The notes under the pieces: generated by a model
The model's input: only the letters and a program-made list of their open reading frames with translations
The model's database searches: none
Told to the model about the DNA's origin: nothing
In this document: piece by piece, positions 12,801-24,800 of the stretch
Layout: each line of letters opens with the position of its first letter
Position numbering within the stretch: the stretch's first letter is position 1
Assembly: GCA_017590115.1 (NCBI GenBank)
Contig: JAGGNK010011114.1
Span: forward strand, 859,733-923,732
Direction: 5' to 3'
DNA from: Montifringilla adamsi
Taxonomy: Eukaryota; Chordata; Aves; Passeriformes; Passeridae
DNA length: 64,000 nt
Position numbers and translations under genes: made by a program

Positions 12801-15800
12801 AACCTTCTGGGAAGATAAGAGCAGAGAGAACTCTGTGTTGCCTCAGCTGAGGGTCAGGGGGACACTGAGAAGTGGCCATGAATCATTCACCAGGGCTGAT
12901 GGATAGCACCCCTTATCCTGATCTAGGAGGTAAGCCAGACCAGATGGAACTCTACCAACATCTGATGGACTTAAGGAGCTCACGTCACTTCCCTGTTACT
13001 GGGTGTCTGGTTAGAGCTTGACATCCAGACCAAGCCCTTCCCAGATGATGCATGTGCAGTTAAAACTCAGGTGCCAAAGAAAATTCTTCCAGGCCTGTTC
13101 CTGCAGTTTGCTTTGGCTGCAGGGAAGGGTCTCCTCGCAGTGGGTGGTGGGGGAAGGATAGAGGAGGGAGAGGTTTGGTGTTCCACAGCCTCAGTGAATT
13201 GTCCTCAGCCCTGCAGCCTGATGTCCAGGCAAGGCAGATTGCAGGCAGTGTGTATGCTCAAACAAAGCAATTCAATCCCAGCACCCAGCTGGGGGTGTTG
13301 TAGCAAAATAAACGTTGCAATATTTGGTGCAGCCTGCCTCACTAGAAATGATCACATCACATAAGCCTTCCCAGGAAGGTTCTTCAGGAGTGAGGAACAT
13401 GTTTGGAGGGATTAAAGTGCTGCTTGTCATGACTGGGAGAAGAGGCTGAGCTACAAATCCATCTCACGTTACCTACTGTGGGATGAGCTTGGTCCCTGGG
13501 ATTTCTACAGCAGCAGACACAGGAGTAGCTAGTGAAAATAAACATGTTGTTCTTGTAAGAGCTGTGCAAGGAAGACCAGCAGGTGAAATGAAGGTTGAAG
13601 ATGGGATATTGAAGTCACTGCTTGTTCATGCATTTCAGGGAGAGCTGGATGCCTTGAGCCCTCAGCTGCTCCCAGAGCACCCTGGATTCTTTCCTCCTTT
13701 TGCCTACATGACAAGGTGGTTTAGAGCCTGCTCTTAGATATTCTTCTTGGAAGAATTCCCTTTGAGAGGGCTTTTGGCAGTCTGTTAATCAGATTGAAGG
13801 ACATCAGGACTGGGAGGAACTCACTCCCTGTTATGTCCCAGCCCACGTGGTCGGTGTCACAGACCAGGCAGAGTTCCTGCTGGGACACCCAGCTCTGCTG
13901 AGCCCTGTGGAGCTCTGCTGGTCCAGGAGCTGGCGTTTGGCAGCTGTTCCCCTGTGCTGACTGGCAGAGCTGCAGGGATGGCCCTGCATCCACAGCTTGG
14001 TGTGGATCCCTGGAGGTGCTGAGGAGGAGCAGTGATGCCACGATGCTTCATGGCACAGCAGTGAGGGTGGTGGAGCTCCCATGCGAAAGGATTTGCTTTG
14101 GGAAACCAAGTGTGGCCTTTGATCTGAGTTCTGTCATTTGCTGGGCTCCTAGAAAGGCAGAGGCAGGCAGTGGCAGTGAGGTTATCAGTGCTGGTGGTCA
14201 CAGTGTTCTCATGGAGACCAGCAGTGCATCCTTAATAGAAACAACAAAAACCACACTGTGATCACCATGTGCTGACACAGTGTTGATAGCAATATCCTCA
14301 TCTCCAGGGCTTTGTCCCCAGCATGCTTCCATTTGCACACATTCTGCATTTCAGCAGGGAAAAAAAAAGGCATAGCAGCTGAAATGAATGAGCTGAAGCA
14401 AGTGAATAAGGGGTTGACAAGTGAAGCAAATAAGAGAATGAAAACCTCTGGTGGAGTACCCCTCCACTGATGCTGCTGACTGACACCAGCTCAGAGCACA
14501 GCCCTTGTATCCTGTGGCTGTAAAACACCCCAGTGCAGTCGAGTCTTTTGGGGCTGGCATGACACAGCAGGCTAAGGACCAGGAGCAATAATGTGTGGAG
14601 ATGTTATTTCCAGGAGTTTTGAAAAGTATTTCACAGCTGACAGCACTCCTCTCAGGTCACAGCTAATGAACATGTTAATTTAAGGTAATGAATCCTCTGC
14701 AGTATTTGTGGAAGCCCCAGGGATGGTTAAGCAGTGCCCAGAGAGAATTGTTTTCCATCAGAGGCAAACTCTCCCTTCAGTTTTGACAGTGTTCTCCAGG
14801 AAAACCCCTCTTTAGCTGTGAAATACGTGACTCCTGTCCCCCTGAGCCTGCCTGGCCCTCAGGGATGCAGGGATCCAGATGCAGGGATGCAGTGTAAAGC
14901 GCTTTTGCCACCATTTAGGCACTTCCAGTCACTGTGATAATTGCTTTTTTTTGGTAGGATTTTTTGTATCTGCCTGGTTTTGTGGGGGAATGAGGCTTAT
15001 GTGTCTGCCCTGCTTCTAATCCCTTGAGGAACTCCTCAGATTTCAGCCAGATTTGGTTTTCAGCAGGGTGAAAGCTAAAAGGACAGGCCAGCACTGCAAA
15101 TCCAGTGCAAATAAGTGTGCAGGTGAGAAAAAGAGCCACAAATTAATGCCTGAGAGAGGATATTGAGGAGCTAATCACATGTCAGTGTTCTTAGCAGTGG
15201 TGGTTTTCAGAAATTCACAGAATATTCTGACTTTGATAGGGCCACACAAGCTCTTAATAAATGGGATTTGTTGTTCCCTGAACCCATGTGAGCCTGCAGC
15301 CACACCAGCACTGGAGCACACAGGAGGGAAATTTTGGGAACACCCTTAGGCTGCCTGAGAGACTTTGGGAAACTGCAGCCCCTCTGTTGAGAGACTCCCT
15401 TTGGTCTCCAGTGCCAGCCTGAGCCAGTCCTTCCTTTTTATTGCCACAAAAGAGTGCCAGATACACCCAGGAATACAATAATTCAAGGCAGAATTCAGAG
15501 AGAGAGCAGCCAAGTCAAGACATTTCCCCTTCCTGCTCCGAGCTCTCCATGTGTTATTCCAGAGCTGAACCCTCTGTGTTTGTACCTCACCACAGCAGCC
15601 CCAGAGTTTTCCATCTGATGGCTGATTTCCACTCAGATTTTGAAGAAATCCCCCTTAACCTTGTCCCCTGCCCAGCGTCCTGCAGCAGTGTGGCAGCCTG
15701 AGGTGGCTCAGGGCCTGGGACCAGCTCAGCCCTGGTTGTTGCCATGCAGCTGCCAGTGAAATGAAGCTGCTCTGTGTATGAAATGGAAAATTGGGCATGT

Positions 15801-18800
15801 TCTAAGGCTCCTCTTATTGTTTGTGGGAACCTCTGGTTATTTAGCACCTCGTGGAAGCAAATTACATCCAATTTTTGCATGTGGATGAGTTGGTTTTTTT
15901 TCCTCAGGGAGTTCATTGCTTAGCTTTTGGAAAAAAAAAAAAGTTTCTTTCTTTTTAACTTGTGCTCTAGCACAGTTTGACTGTGTCTCTCTTTCATAAC
16001 TGTGTCTCTGTGCCTTTCACAGACTTTGGATTGAGCAACTGCGCAGGAATTTTGGGTTATTCTGATCCCTTCAGCACCCAGTGTGGGAGCCCAGCATATG
16101 CAGCCCCTGAACTTCTGGCAAGGAAGAAGTACGGGCCCAAAATAGACGTTTGGTCCATGTGAGTTCCTTCTCGAGTTTATAATTGTTATTGCAAAGAGCA
16201 GGGGCATCTCCAGCTGGATCAGGTGGCTCAGGGCCCCGTCCAGCCTGACCTGAAATGTTCTCAGAGATGGGGCATCAACCCTGTAATAACTGTCAGACAT
16301 TAAAGATGAAGTGCAGGCTGTAAAAACGGAATTTTTCCTTGTTCCTGATCGTTTTGGTTTCTTTTCCTGCCTGTTTTCTTTCAGTGGGGTGAACATGTAT
16401 GCCATGCTGACTGGAACACTACCCTTTACTGTGGAGCCATTCAGCTTGAGAGCCTTGTACCAAAAAATGGTGGACAAAGAGATGAACCCCTTTCCCACCC
16501 AGCTCTCCTCAGGTAACGCTGTTCCATGGGATTGTGGCTCCTGACTCATGCTGCTCACGTGTTGTGCTAATTGGGAAAAGCTCCTTTCTTTTCATTTTGG
16601 CCTCTGCAAGACCTGCAGGAGTTGGTGTAGCAGAATTCCTTTTGCTTTGACTCCTGGAGAAGCACCAAGTTGTGCTGAATGTGAGAGAAGGAGCAAATCT
16701 GTGAAATTCTGCGGGACTGCTTTTGCAGAGCAGTTGGTCAGTTTTGCACATCCAGAAAGTTCTAGTGTAGGGAAAGGATGGATGAACAGATTATTTTGGA
16801 ATAACAGATTCCTGGGCATTATCAAGACTGGGGTTGAGCGACAAACTGCCTCAAATGACCTCACATTTATTATGGAATAATGACATGCACTCAGAAAGTT
16901 ATTTTGGGACAGCCACCTGGGATAACCTCTGTGTTCACAAAATGCAAAATAGTTATGTATTAGTATTAGAAATATTAATTCCTGCTTCAGAGCCACGTCA
17001 CTAGGCAACAGAATCACTTTGCAGCTTGCAGCAAGGCCACTGTCAGCATTTGGAACAAGCTGGGTTTTATTTTTCATGCCAAATTTGTTGTCTGTGGAGA
17101 GCTTCTGTCTCCTTCCCTGGCAGCCTTTTTATTAAAAGCAAAGGGCTTTTGATAAAATGAAAAGATCCCAAATTAAAAAAAAGGGAATGGAAACCCTTGG
17201 GAGTTGAGTCAAGGTGAATTCTCCAAGCACAGATTTAGGGTTCCACCTCCCACCCTGCCGAAGGCCAGACCCTGAGTAGCCAAAAAGATAACACTGCTTT
17301 TAAACAGGCTTGGTTTTGCTGTTTCATCCATCCCCCCATTTAACAGTGGAGAGCAGATTTTCTCCATTTTCAGCATTTGCAGCTCCCTGGACACTGTGAT
17401 CCCCAGGGAAAGCAGGATTTTGTTTATCCTGTGAGAGCTCCAGCAGCCTGGACTTGCAGAGATGATGGCAAATTAATGGACTAGATTTAAAGATGTTAAC
17501 CTTTGCCCAAAAGGTACCCATCAGTCCCTGACCCCAGCCAAGGGCCTTGTGAGCCCAGGGACATGCCACAGTGTGATTTAAGGTGACATTTCTTCCTGCC
17601 ATGTCAGCCTTTGGGTCACTGGGCAGGAACTCTGCTCTGGGAATTGTAGTGCTTGTTAACTTCTTGGGTTTATGGACCTTTTATTTCAGTCAGGTCTTCA
17701 TTTCTGTAAATCCATCTATAAAGTAGAGAATTTTCACAGCCCAGGACCTTGCCTTTCAATATTTAATTTCCTGGTTACTGAACACACAGCCCCACCATGC
17801 ATTCTTATCTCTGAGCAGGAAAACCCTTTCATTGGTGTGACCCACAATCCTGGCTGACCATGAGCACCCAGAACAACCTGTGTAGCAAAACAGGGAAATT
17901 TTGGAGCTGGTGTTTGATTTTCCCACTTGGGAACCTATTTCTCATTAAGCCTCTTGAAAAGCAGCTCTCTGGTTATTGATTTTAGCTGAGCAGAGGTCAG
18001 GTGCTCAGGCAGTTGGTGTTCACCTTGCATATATTCATTTTCCTTCATGTTTTCTCCCTGGGGAAATCGTTTTGCTGTCCCAGCTGTGTGGCATAGCAGG
18101 AAAAGCTCCTTGTGCCATCCCAAGGTGCTGCTGCTCCTCTCTGCTGCCCAGCTCTGGGAGCTTCCAGGAGGGAACCTTCCCCCCACAATGAGTTTCTCCC
18201 AGCCTGAATCTGCTGATCTGTGGCACTTCACAAGATTCATTTAATGAGCTTGCCTTTTGGCAAGGGTGGAGGTGGAGAAGTAGGTTTTTTAAGGAGAATT
18301 TAGGTGATTTGGAGACCAGGCATGGTGGTGATGAAGGAGGGAGTGTGGGTTTGGGGAGAGGGATTTTTCTGGCTCATGGGATTGGAAACCAGTGTGAGGT
18401 TTCTAACACAGACACTGGAGCAAGAGGGGATTCAATGGGAGAACAAGGATTTGTTGTTTGCTGGGATGGGGGTGGAGAAAGGGCACACCAGGCACACAGA
18501 GAGCAGCTTCCAGCAAGTTTGGGAACTTGGATGTAGGCTCTTCCTGCTGCTCCTGCCACATGGCTGCTGCAGGATAATAACAGAAATGCTGGAGAGTATT
18601 TAAGTAAAGCATCTCCCTTAAATCAGTGGTTTGTGAAGAGGGAGATTAGAAAAAACCCAGCTGAACTGGTAAATACAGAGTCAGAAGCCTCTCTTGCACA
18701 TCTAAGCTTCTTGACACAGAGTTTCTCCAGCTGAAACCTGATTTTTGCAGCATATTGTACATTGAGGTTGCTCAGGTTGGTGGGAGTTAGCACCTGTTGG

Positions 18801-21800
18801 GTCTAACCCTGATTTATTTAGGGAAAAACCCTCCCTTCCTCATCCTCCACCCTCCCCATCCTGTCCCATCCCGCTGTGGTGTCACCAGGAGGAGTTTTAT
18901 TCTGCTTAAATTGCACCTAGGAGCAGTGAAATGTAGCCTTGATAACTTAAGGAATAAAGGAGGAGCAGACCTAGTTGAACAGAGTTTATTTTCAGCTCAG
19001 AGGGGCACTTCTTGTGAGGCTCCAGGCAGATCACTTGATTTCATTGCTCCTAATCATGTAAGAAGCACATGGCTTAAAATTTGAGCATTTTTGCAGGAAA
19101 CTCAGGAGGAGTGGTTGAATGTCCTTGGAAGTGGAAGGTTCAGGAGAACAAAGCAAAGCCTGTTAATTTTGCTGAACTCTTTTAATTTGGCTAAAACCTT
19201 CTGCAGCTGATTGTATGTTGGATGGGAGCCAGAAAATTTATCCTTATCATGTCAAAGGGAGCCAAAATTGCTCTGTCTTCCTTCCCAGGTCTGCATCCCT
19301 TCCCTCCCCTCCACTCACCCCTGGTCCATCTCCTTCTGCTTTGATCCAGAGATTTGTCTCTGACCTGGCTCCAGCCTCTTGCCCTCACGTGGCAATTAAA
19401 TTAATTAAATGTTGGCTCACCTGCTCCAAAACTTCAAATGAGCTCTGAGCCAAAAAGTGCTTTTTCTGCTCTCCTTTGTATATAAAATAAATACATTAAA
19501 TAATGCATATAAATCATTGTGACTGTAAATCATTGTTTGTTTCAATTACTAATCCCTTATCAGTTCTTCCATTTTCTCAAGGACATGGGAGCGTGCAGTA
19601 AGGAAAATGTTCCTTTTCAGTGTGCTCCAGCTCAGGCTGCACACCTGCATTAACTCATCTCCTGTGCCAGTCCTAGAGCAGATGACAGAGCTGTTTTTTG
19701 GGGTTTTCCCTCGATCTCTTCACAGCTGCCATAAACTTCCTGCGCTCTCTCCTGGAGCCAGACCCTGCCAAGAGACCAAACATCCAGCAGGCCCTGGCAA
19801 ACAGATGGCTCAATGAGAACTACCCTGGAAGAGCACCACCCAACGTCACCTACCCAAACAGGTACAGCAGAGAGGGGAGGGGAGGAGAAAACCTGCCAGC
19901 ATGGCCCTGCTGTGCCAGTTCCACTCGTGTCACACATCCTGGAATTGTGAATCCATCCTAAAGGTTATGGAGATGGGCCCTGGGCTGCTTGAAATGGCCA
20001 AGAGCAATACCTTGAAGTGGAGGCTGCAGTTGCAGTGCATTGTTTGCAGGGTGGGCTGGCTGCAGATATTCTGATTAATTTGCTGCAGGCCTGGGAATGG
20101 AGAGGTGTGACTGGCAGTTCTGATTGATGCCTTGGGAAGGCTGAGCTAGAGCAGAGGCTGGACGGAGTTAAAGAATAAAGTAGGGGTTTATTAGGAGTCC
20201 ACCTTGGGCAGCACAAGAGCCCAGCCAGGGCTACACCCAAGATAAACCCAAAATGGTCACAAAAATGGATGAGTGGTCACGGAATATCTCTCACTTTGAT
20301 CAGTTCTGCTCCATTTGCATATTGGAGTTAATTGTCCAGTTACATCTCCAGCCCATGACATTCCATCCTTCTTGTTTTTCTCTCTCCAGCCCACGCTGTT
20401 TCTGCTCTTGGGCTGAGATTTGGATCATTTGTCCTTGGTCCCCAGCTAGAGCAGGAATTGTTTTGTCTCCCTGCTCTGTGCAGAGAGCTCACCATGCCCT
20501 AATAGGGTGTAAAGGTGGACCCTGTGATGAATTGTTTCCCAGGGGATGAGAACAGGCAGAGCCATTCTCTTGATATCACTCTTCCAAGTTTAGGGGACAT
20601 GTGAAGCTGTATAGGATAAAAACCTTTAATGGGATTCTTTCTTCCATTTTTAAAAAATAATGTTACTTCTGTTTCATTAGTTGATATCCCAGGCATGATT
20701 TACCTAGATTTTGTCATACTGAAGCTTTATAGGGGAATAATCTGCAAAGTTTTAAATATTTAAAGGTGTGGCTTGGCTCCTTTTGAGCTTGTCTCAGAAA
20801 GTACCACTGGAGTCAGCTTCCATGGAATTTCTCCAATTTTTCCTTAGTGTGCAGATATGGATAAGGTGTGGTGAAATGGTGTGTGAAAAACCCACTGCTG
20901 AATTTGCAAAGGATTAATTCCTCTCTTAATCAGCACTCCAGGAGTTGTGTGATGTTCTTGCAGTGCCCTTCCACTCCTCTGGGGGTAACACCCATTGTTC
21001 TCAAGACAGGAGCGTGGCAGGAAGGGAAAAGAGTGGAGATAAGGTGGGAGAACAGCAGAAGCTGCATTTTCAGGAGAATATTTTCCCGGGCTTTTAATAG
21101 GCTTGCTTTTGTTGAAGAAATTCCCTGAAGGCAAGCAAAAATTTCCCATTTTGCTGAGCACTTCAAGTCAAAATTGCTTGAATTTCTTTTGCTGCCCAGA
21201 TGTCTCAACGTGCAGTGGCCAAGATAAGTTTTGCTTTTGAACTTGTAAAAAAAAGACCCAACCCCAGGCAGAAGGAGTGTTCATAGGCACAGGGAACAAA
21301 GGGAATGAGTTATTTGAGATTTCCCAGACTGTGTTTGGGAGTCTGAGTCCTGTCCATCAGAGCCCGGGCAGGAGTGGGAAAGGTGGGGAGAGATCCCTTG
21401 AGAGGGGGAATGCTGCAAAATAAGCTCCCTCTGATATTAGGCTTGGTATTGGGAGTGAGGAATATGCTCTAGAAACAACTGGGACCCAGCATTTCTCTGG
21501 AGATGGCTGGGAGCTGATGGGTACTTCTGGGAAGCTGGCCAGCCCATTTAGAAGTCTAAATAGGAGCAGAGTTCTTTGGAAAAATCTGGTTTTAACTCAG
21601 GCTGAGCCAATGCTTTGGCATTTCCACAAGACCTCTGTTCTGCTTTTCTCGCCTTGGCTGAGGCTGTTCCAGACTTTATAGGAGAGAGAGACATAAACAT
21701 GGCTGGTGCTTGTGACAGCAGGGAAACTGCAGCGTTGCCATTCTGAGCTGCAGGAATAATCCCGTGCATCCCCTTTCTCCAGCAGGAAATTCCCTGGCTA

Positions 21801-24800
21801 ATTAGGGTATGGACACTGTGCACTAGGTAAGGGGGTGAAGCTCAGAGCAGTGCTGTTTGATTATGAGAAAAGGGCTTTTCAGAGAGCCAGATCTGAGCTG
21901 GATTTTTGCCTCTTTTCCTTCAAAACCAGCTCATCTTCATGATTTTCAGTGCTCAGGTGTAGGGGAACAAATGGCCTGAGCATCATCATGGTGCCATTTC
22001 CCATCAGGGATGGACGGGGTAGTCAGAGTCCTGATCATTCAGCCTCCTGCAGCTCCTGTGCTCCCAGATATCTGTCCTTTCCCTGCCTGGCTTTCCTGGG
22101 TCAAAACATTTGCCTTCAGGTCAAATGCAGTGTTCTCTTGGGGGTCAGAGCCTGTCAGCACAGAAATTCTCAAATTCTCAGTAACCAGGGTTCCAACAGC
22201 TGCCTGCTCCTGGGAGAAGGGAACTACTCACCCCCAATTACTGAGCCCTTGGGGCCTCCTCTTGGGTGTTCTGCCACGGAGAGGACAGCCCAAAAATCCT
22301 GCTCTGCCTCTCCCCTGTGCAGGATTCACCTGGAGGACCTCAGCCAGAGCGTGCTGCTGCACATGACTGAGAAGCTGGGCTACAAGAACAGCGATGTGAT
22401 CAACACCGTGCTGTCCAACAGGGCCAGCCACACCTTGGCCATCTACTTCCTGCTCAACAAGAAGCTGGAGCGCTACCTGGCCAGCCTCAGGGTGAGCCAG
22501 CTGCCTCCTGCCACTGCTGGGGGAGGAGGGGACAAAAAGGCTGCAAGTGGCCTGGCTTGGTGGCATTTGGTCTCACAGGATTATGGAATATCCCAAGGAC
22601 CGTCCATTGGGAAGTGCTGTGCCCCTGTGTTGGGTTAGTTCTGCTGTTTGGAATGCCAATAACACAATTTATTGAGTCAGGACATCAAGAAGAAGCTTAA
22701 GAGCTCTTAAACTTATTTAGGTTTGAAGTGAAAACTCAGCTGAAAGTTTTACCTGATGTAAACTCCCTGGGCCCTGAGGACAGCCTTCCAATCTGACAAC
22801 AGCATCTTAGTTTTTTTTATTTTCTCAGTCCTTTTCACATTAGTGGTGATGCCACAATGATATTTAAAATGTAATGGACCAAATCCATCATCTCTGGGAG
22901 ACGATGCTCCTCCACTCTGTGCCAAGAGTGGGTGCAGTCCATTAAGCAGTAATTAAACCTTAGTGTTCTCCAATTATCTTACATATTTTACTTTTCTGTG
23001 CTTTTCTCTCTGCAGAAGGCTGAAGGCCAGGACAGTGTTTGCCACAAGAACCAGCTCTACCAGATAGAAAAATACAAGGCCAATAAAGACTCCTATGAGG
23101 TAAAGCTCAGCAAAGCTTGTTGCAGTGCTTTGAAAGCAGATTGAATTTGAGCATCCTTGGTGATTGTGATTAAAGTGATGGCTTTGTGGGCCTGTGGAGA
23201 AAAGAAACACCTGTGGTCTTGCCTCTGCAGGACAAATAACTCCCTTTATTTCTCTTCAAAGAAAAAAATAGTAACCCCCAAGAGAGGAGATAGAAAGGTG
23301 ATTTCCAGGGTTTTTAAATAAATGAAATGTTTTTAAATCTCTGTTTAGCAAAATGCTGCAAACACGGGGGGTTCCATAGTTTCATTCTGGGGTGCAAGCT
23401 GCTGGTGTTACAAAATGATGAAAACTGGGTGTTCTAGAGGCTCTGAGTCCTTGGTGCTGCAGAGTGACAGCCAGGGTGACCCTCCCGCTGTCCTGGGCCA
23501 ACCCTGCCTTGGCAGCCAGGAGCAGTGAAGCTGGATTAGCACAACACTCTTCAAAGTCCATTTTCTCTGCTCCTTAGCAGAAGGGATGTGGGATCAGCCT
23601 CTGCATCATGAAGGAATTCCCCTGGGCAGACAAAAGATTTAACCTTTTGCTCTGTTGGTCTCCAGTCTTTTTGCCTGCAAGCAGAGAAGGTATTTTGTAT
23701 TAAATCCTGGCTGGATTTTTCTTCCCTGGCTGATTCTTTGCCAAGCACTAAAATTACAGGAGTAATGTGAGCTGTGCAAGTCTTCCCTGCCAACACAAAG
23801 AGCAGCATTCTTGGTGAGGCTGCCTGTTCCAAAAGCTGCTCCTCAGCACTGGATTGATTATCTAATTGCAGGGGCAGATTTGTGTCATGGCTGGTTTTGT
23901 TTATTATAAAGGCTGCTTGCAAGACAAGCTGAACTGCAAGCCAGATGGAAATATCAGGGCAAAGTACTTATTCTTTTCTTGAATAAATCAAAACCTTCTT
24001 GCTTGGAATGGAGCAGCAGTGGGTAGACTCGATGAATATGGCATTTCACAAAGCTCTCACAACTTCCTAAAGCTGTTCCCTGGAAACAGGGGTAGGTACT
24101 GGGAGCTGAAGGCTTCAGATCCTGCGTGGATCATCCTGGTTCTGTCTGGCCTGCTGCTGGTGTCACTTCCCTGGGCAGTGACAGAGCCACTGTGCTCTGG
24201 GATTCTGCATTCTCCAGGGATCAGCTCACATCTTCTGCTCCCTTCTTGTGCAGGGAGGGCTGAGCGAGGCCTGCCTGGAAAGTTCTCTTCCCTGAGGAAA
24301 ACTGGGAGCTGACAGCAGTGCCAGGCTGTGGCCCCAGTGTGGCTTGTAGGCTTGCTTAGGGAGGGAAGCTCCCTCCAAAGCCTCTCCTGGACTCAGAATT
24401 AGTCCCAGGGGAGCTATTTAGGGGTTGAGGGGGTGTCATGTCTTTCTTGTAATACTTACCAGGATGCACTCACTGTGCAGACACTGCAATAATAATAACA
24501 ATAATGATGATAACAGCCTGTTCTCCTGCTGCAGGGGCACAGAGTGTGGAAGTGCAGGCCAGCTTGGGCTAGGGGAGAGTGTCCCTGCCCATGGCAGGGG
24601 GGGGAGATGGGCTCTGAGGTCCCTTTCACCCCATTCCCTGGTTCCACAACCTGGTTTTCTGTCACTTGAGCTGTACTCAGACAGGAATTGGGAGCCACTG
24701 GTCCCTAGGGAGCAGAGCTGCAGGTTGCCATGGGAATAGGAGGGGGAGGGATGGTCAGCTCCAGCTTCAGCAGAATTTCTCCCACCTCCCTTCAGCCATG

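Noticed and set aside
15920..16558. 212-residue minus-strand open frame
   Set aside because: It runs antisense across two HUNK exons and their intron, so it is a shadow of coding composition.
21949..22322. Upstream extension of the open frame leading into the exon at 22323
   Set aside because: A good acceptor (CCTGTGCAG) and the family sequence start at 22323; the upstream translation has no similarity to HUNK.
22228..22566. Minus-strand open frame opposite the UBA-like exon
   Set aside because: It is antisense to a confirmed exon and has no family resemblance.
23221..23238. Possible exon start CTCTGCAG then GACAAATAA
   Set aside because: The first codons look like the DK of the real exon at 27458, but a stop follows at once and the conserved block is absent.
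24001..24080. Candidate for the missing tail segment (translation with VDSMNMAFHKAL)
   Set aside because: Only a chance FH match; there is no phase-correct acceptor and donor pair.
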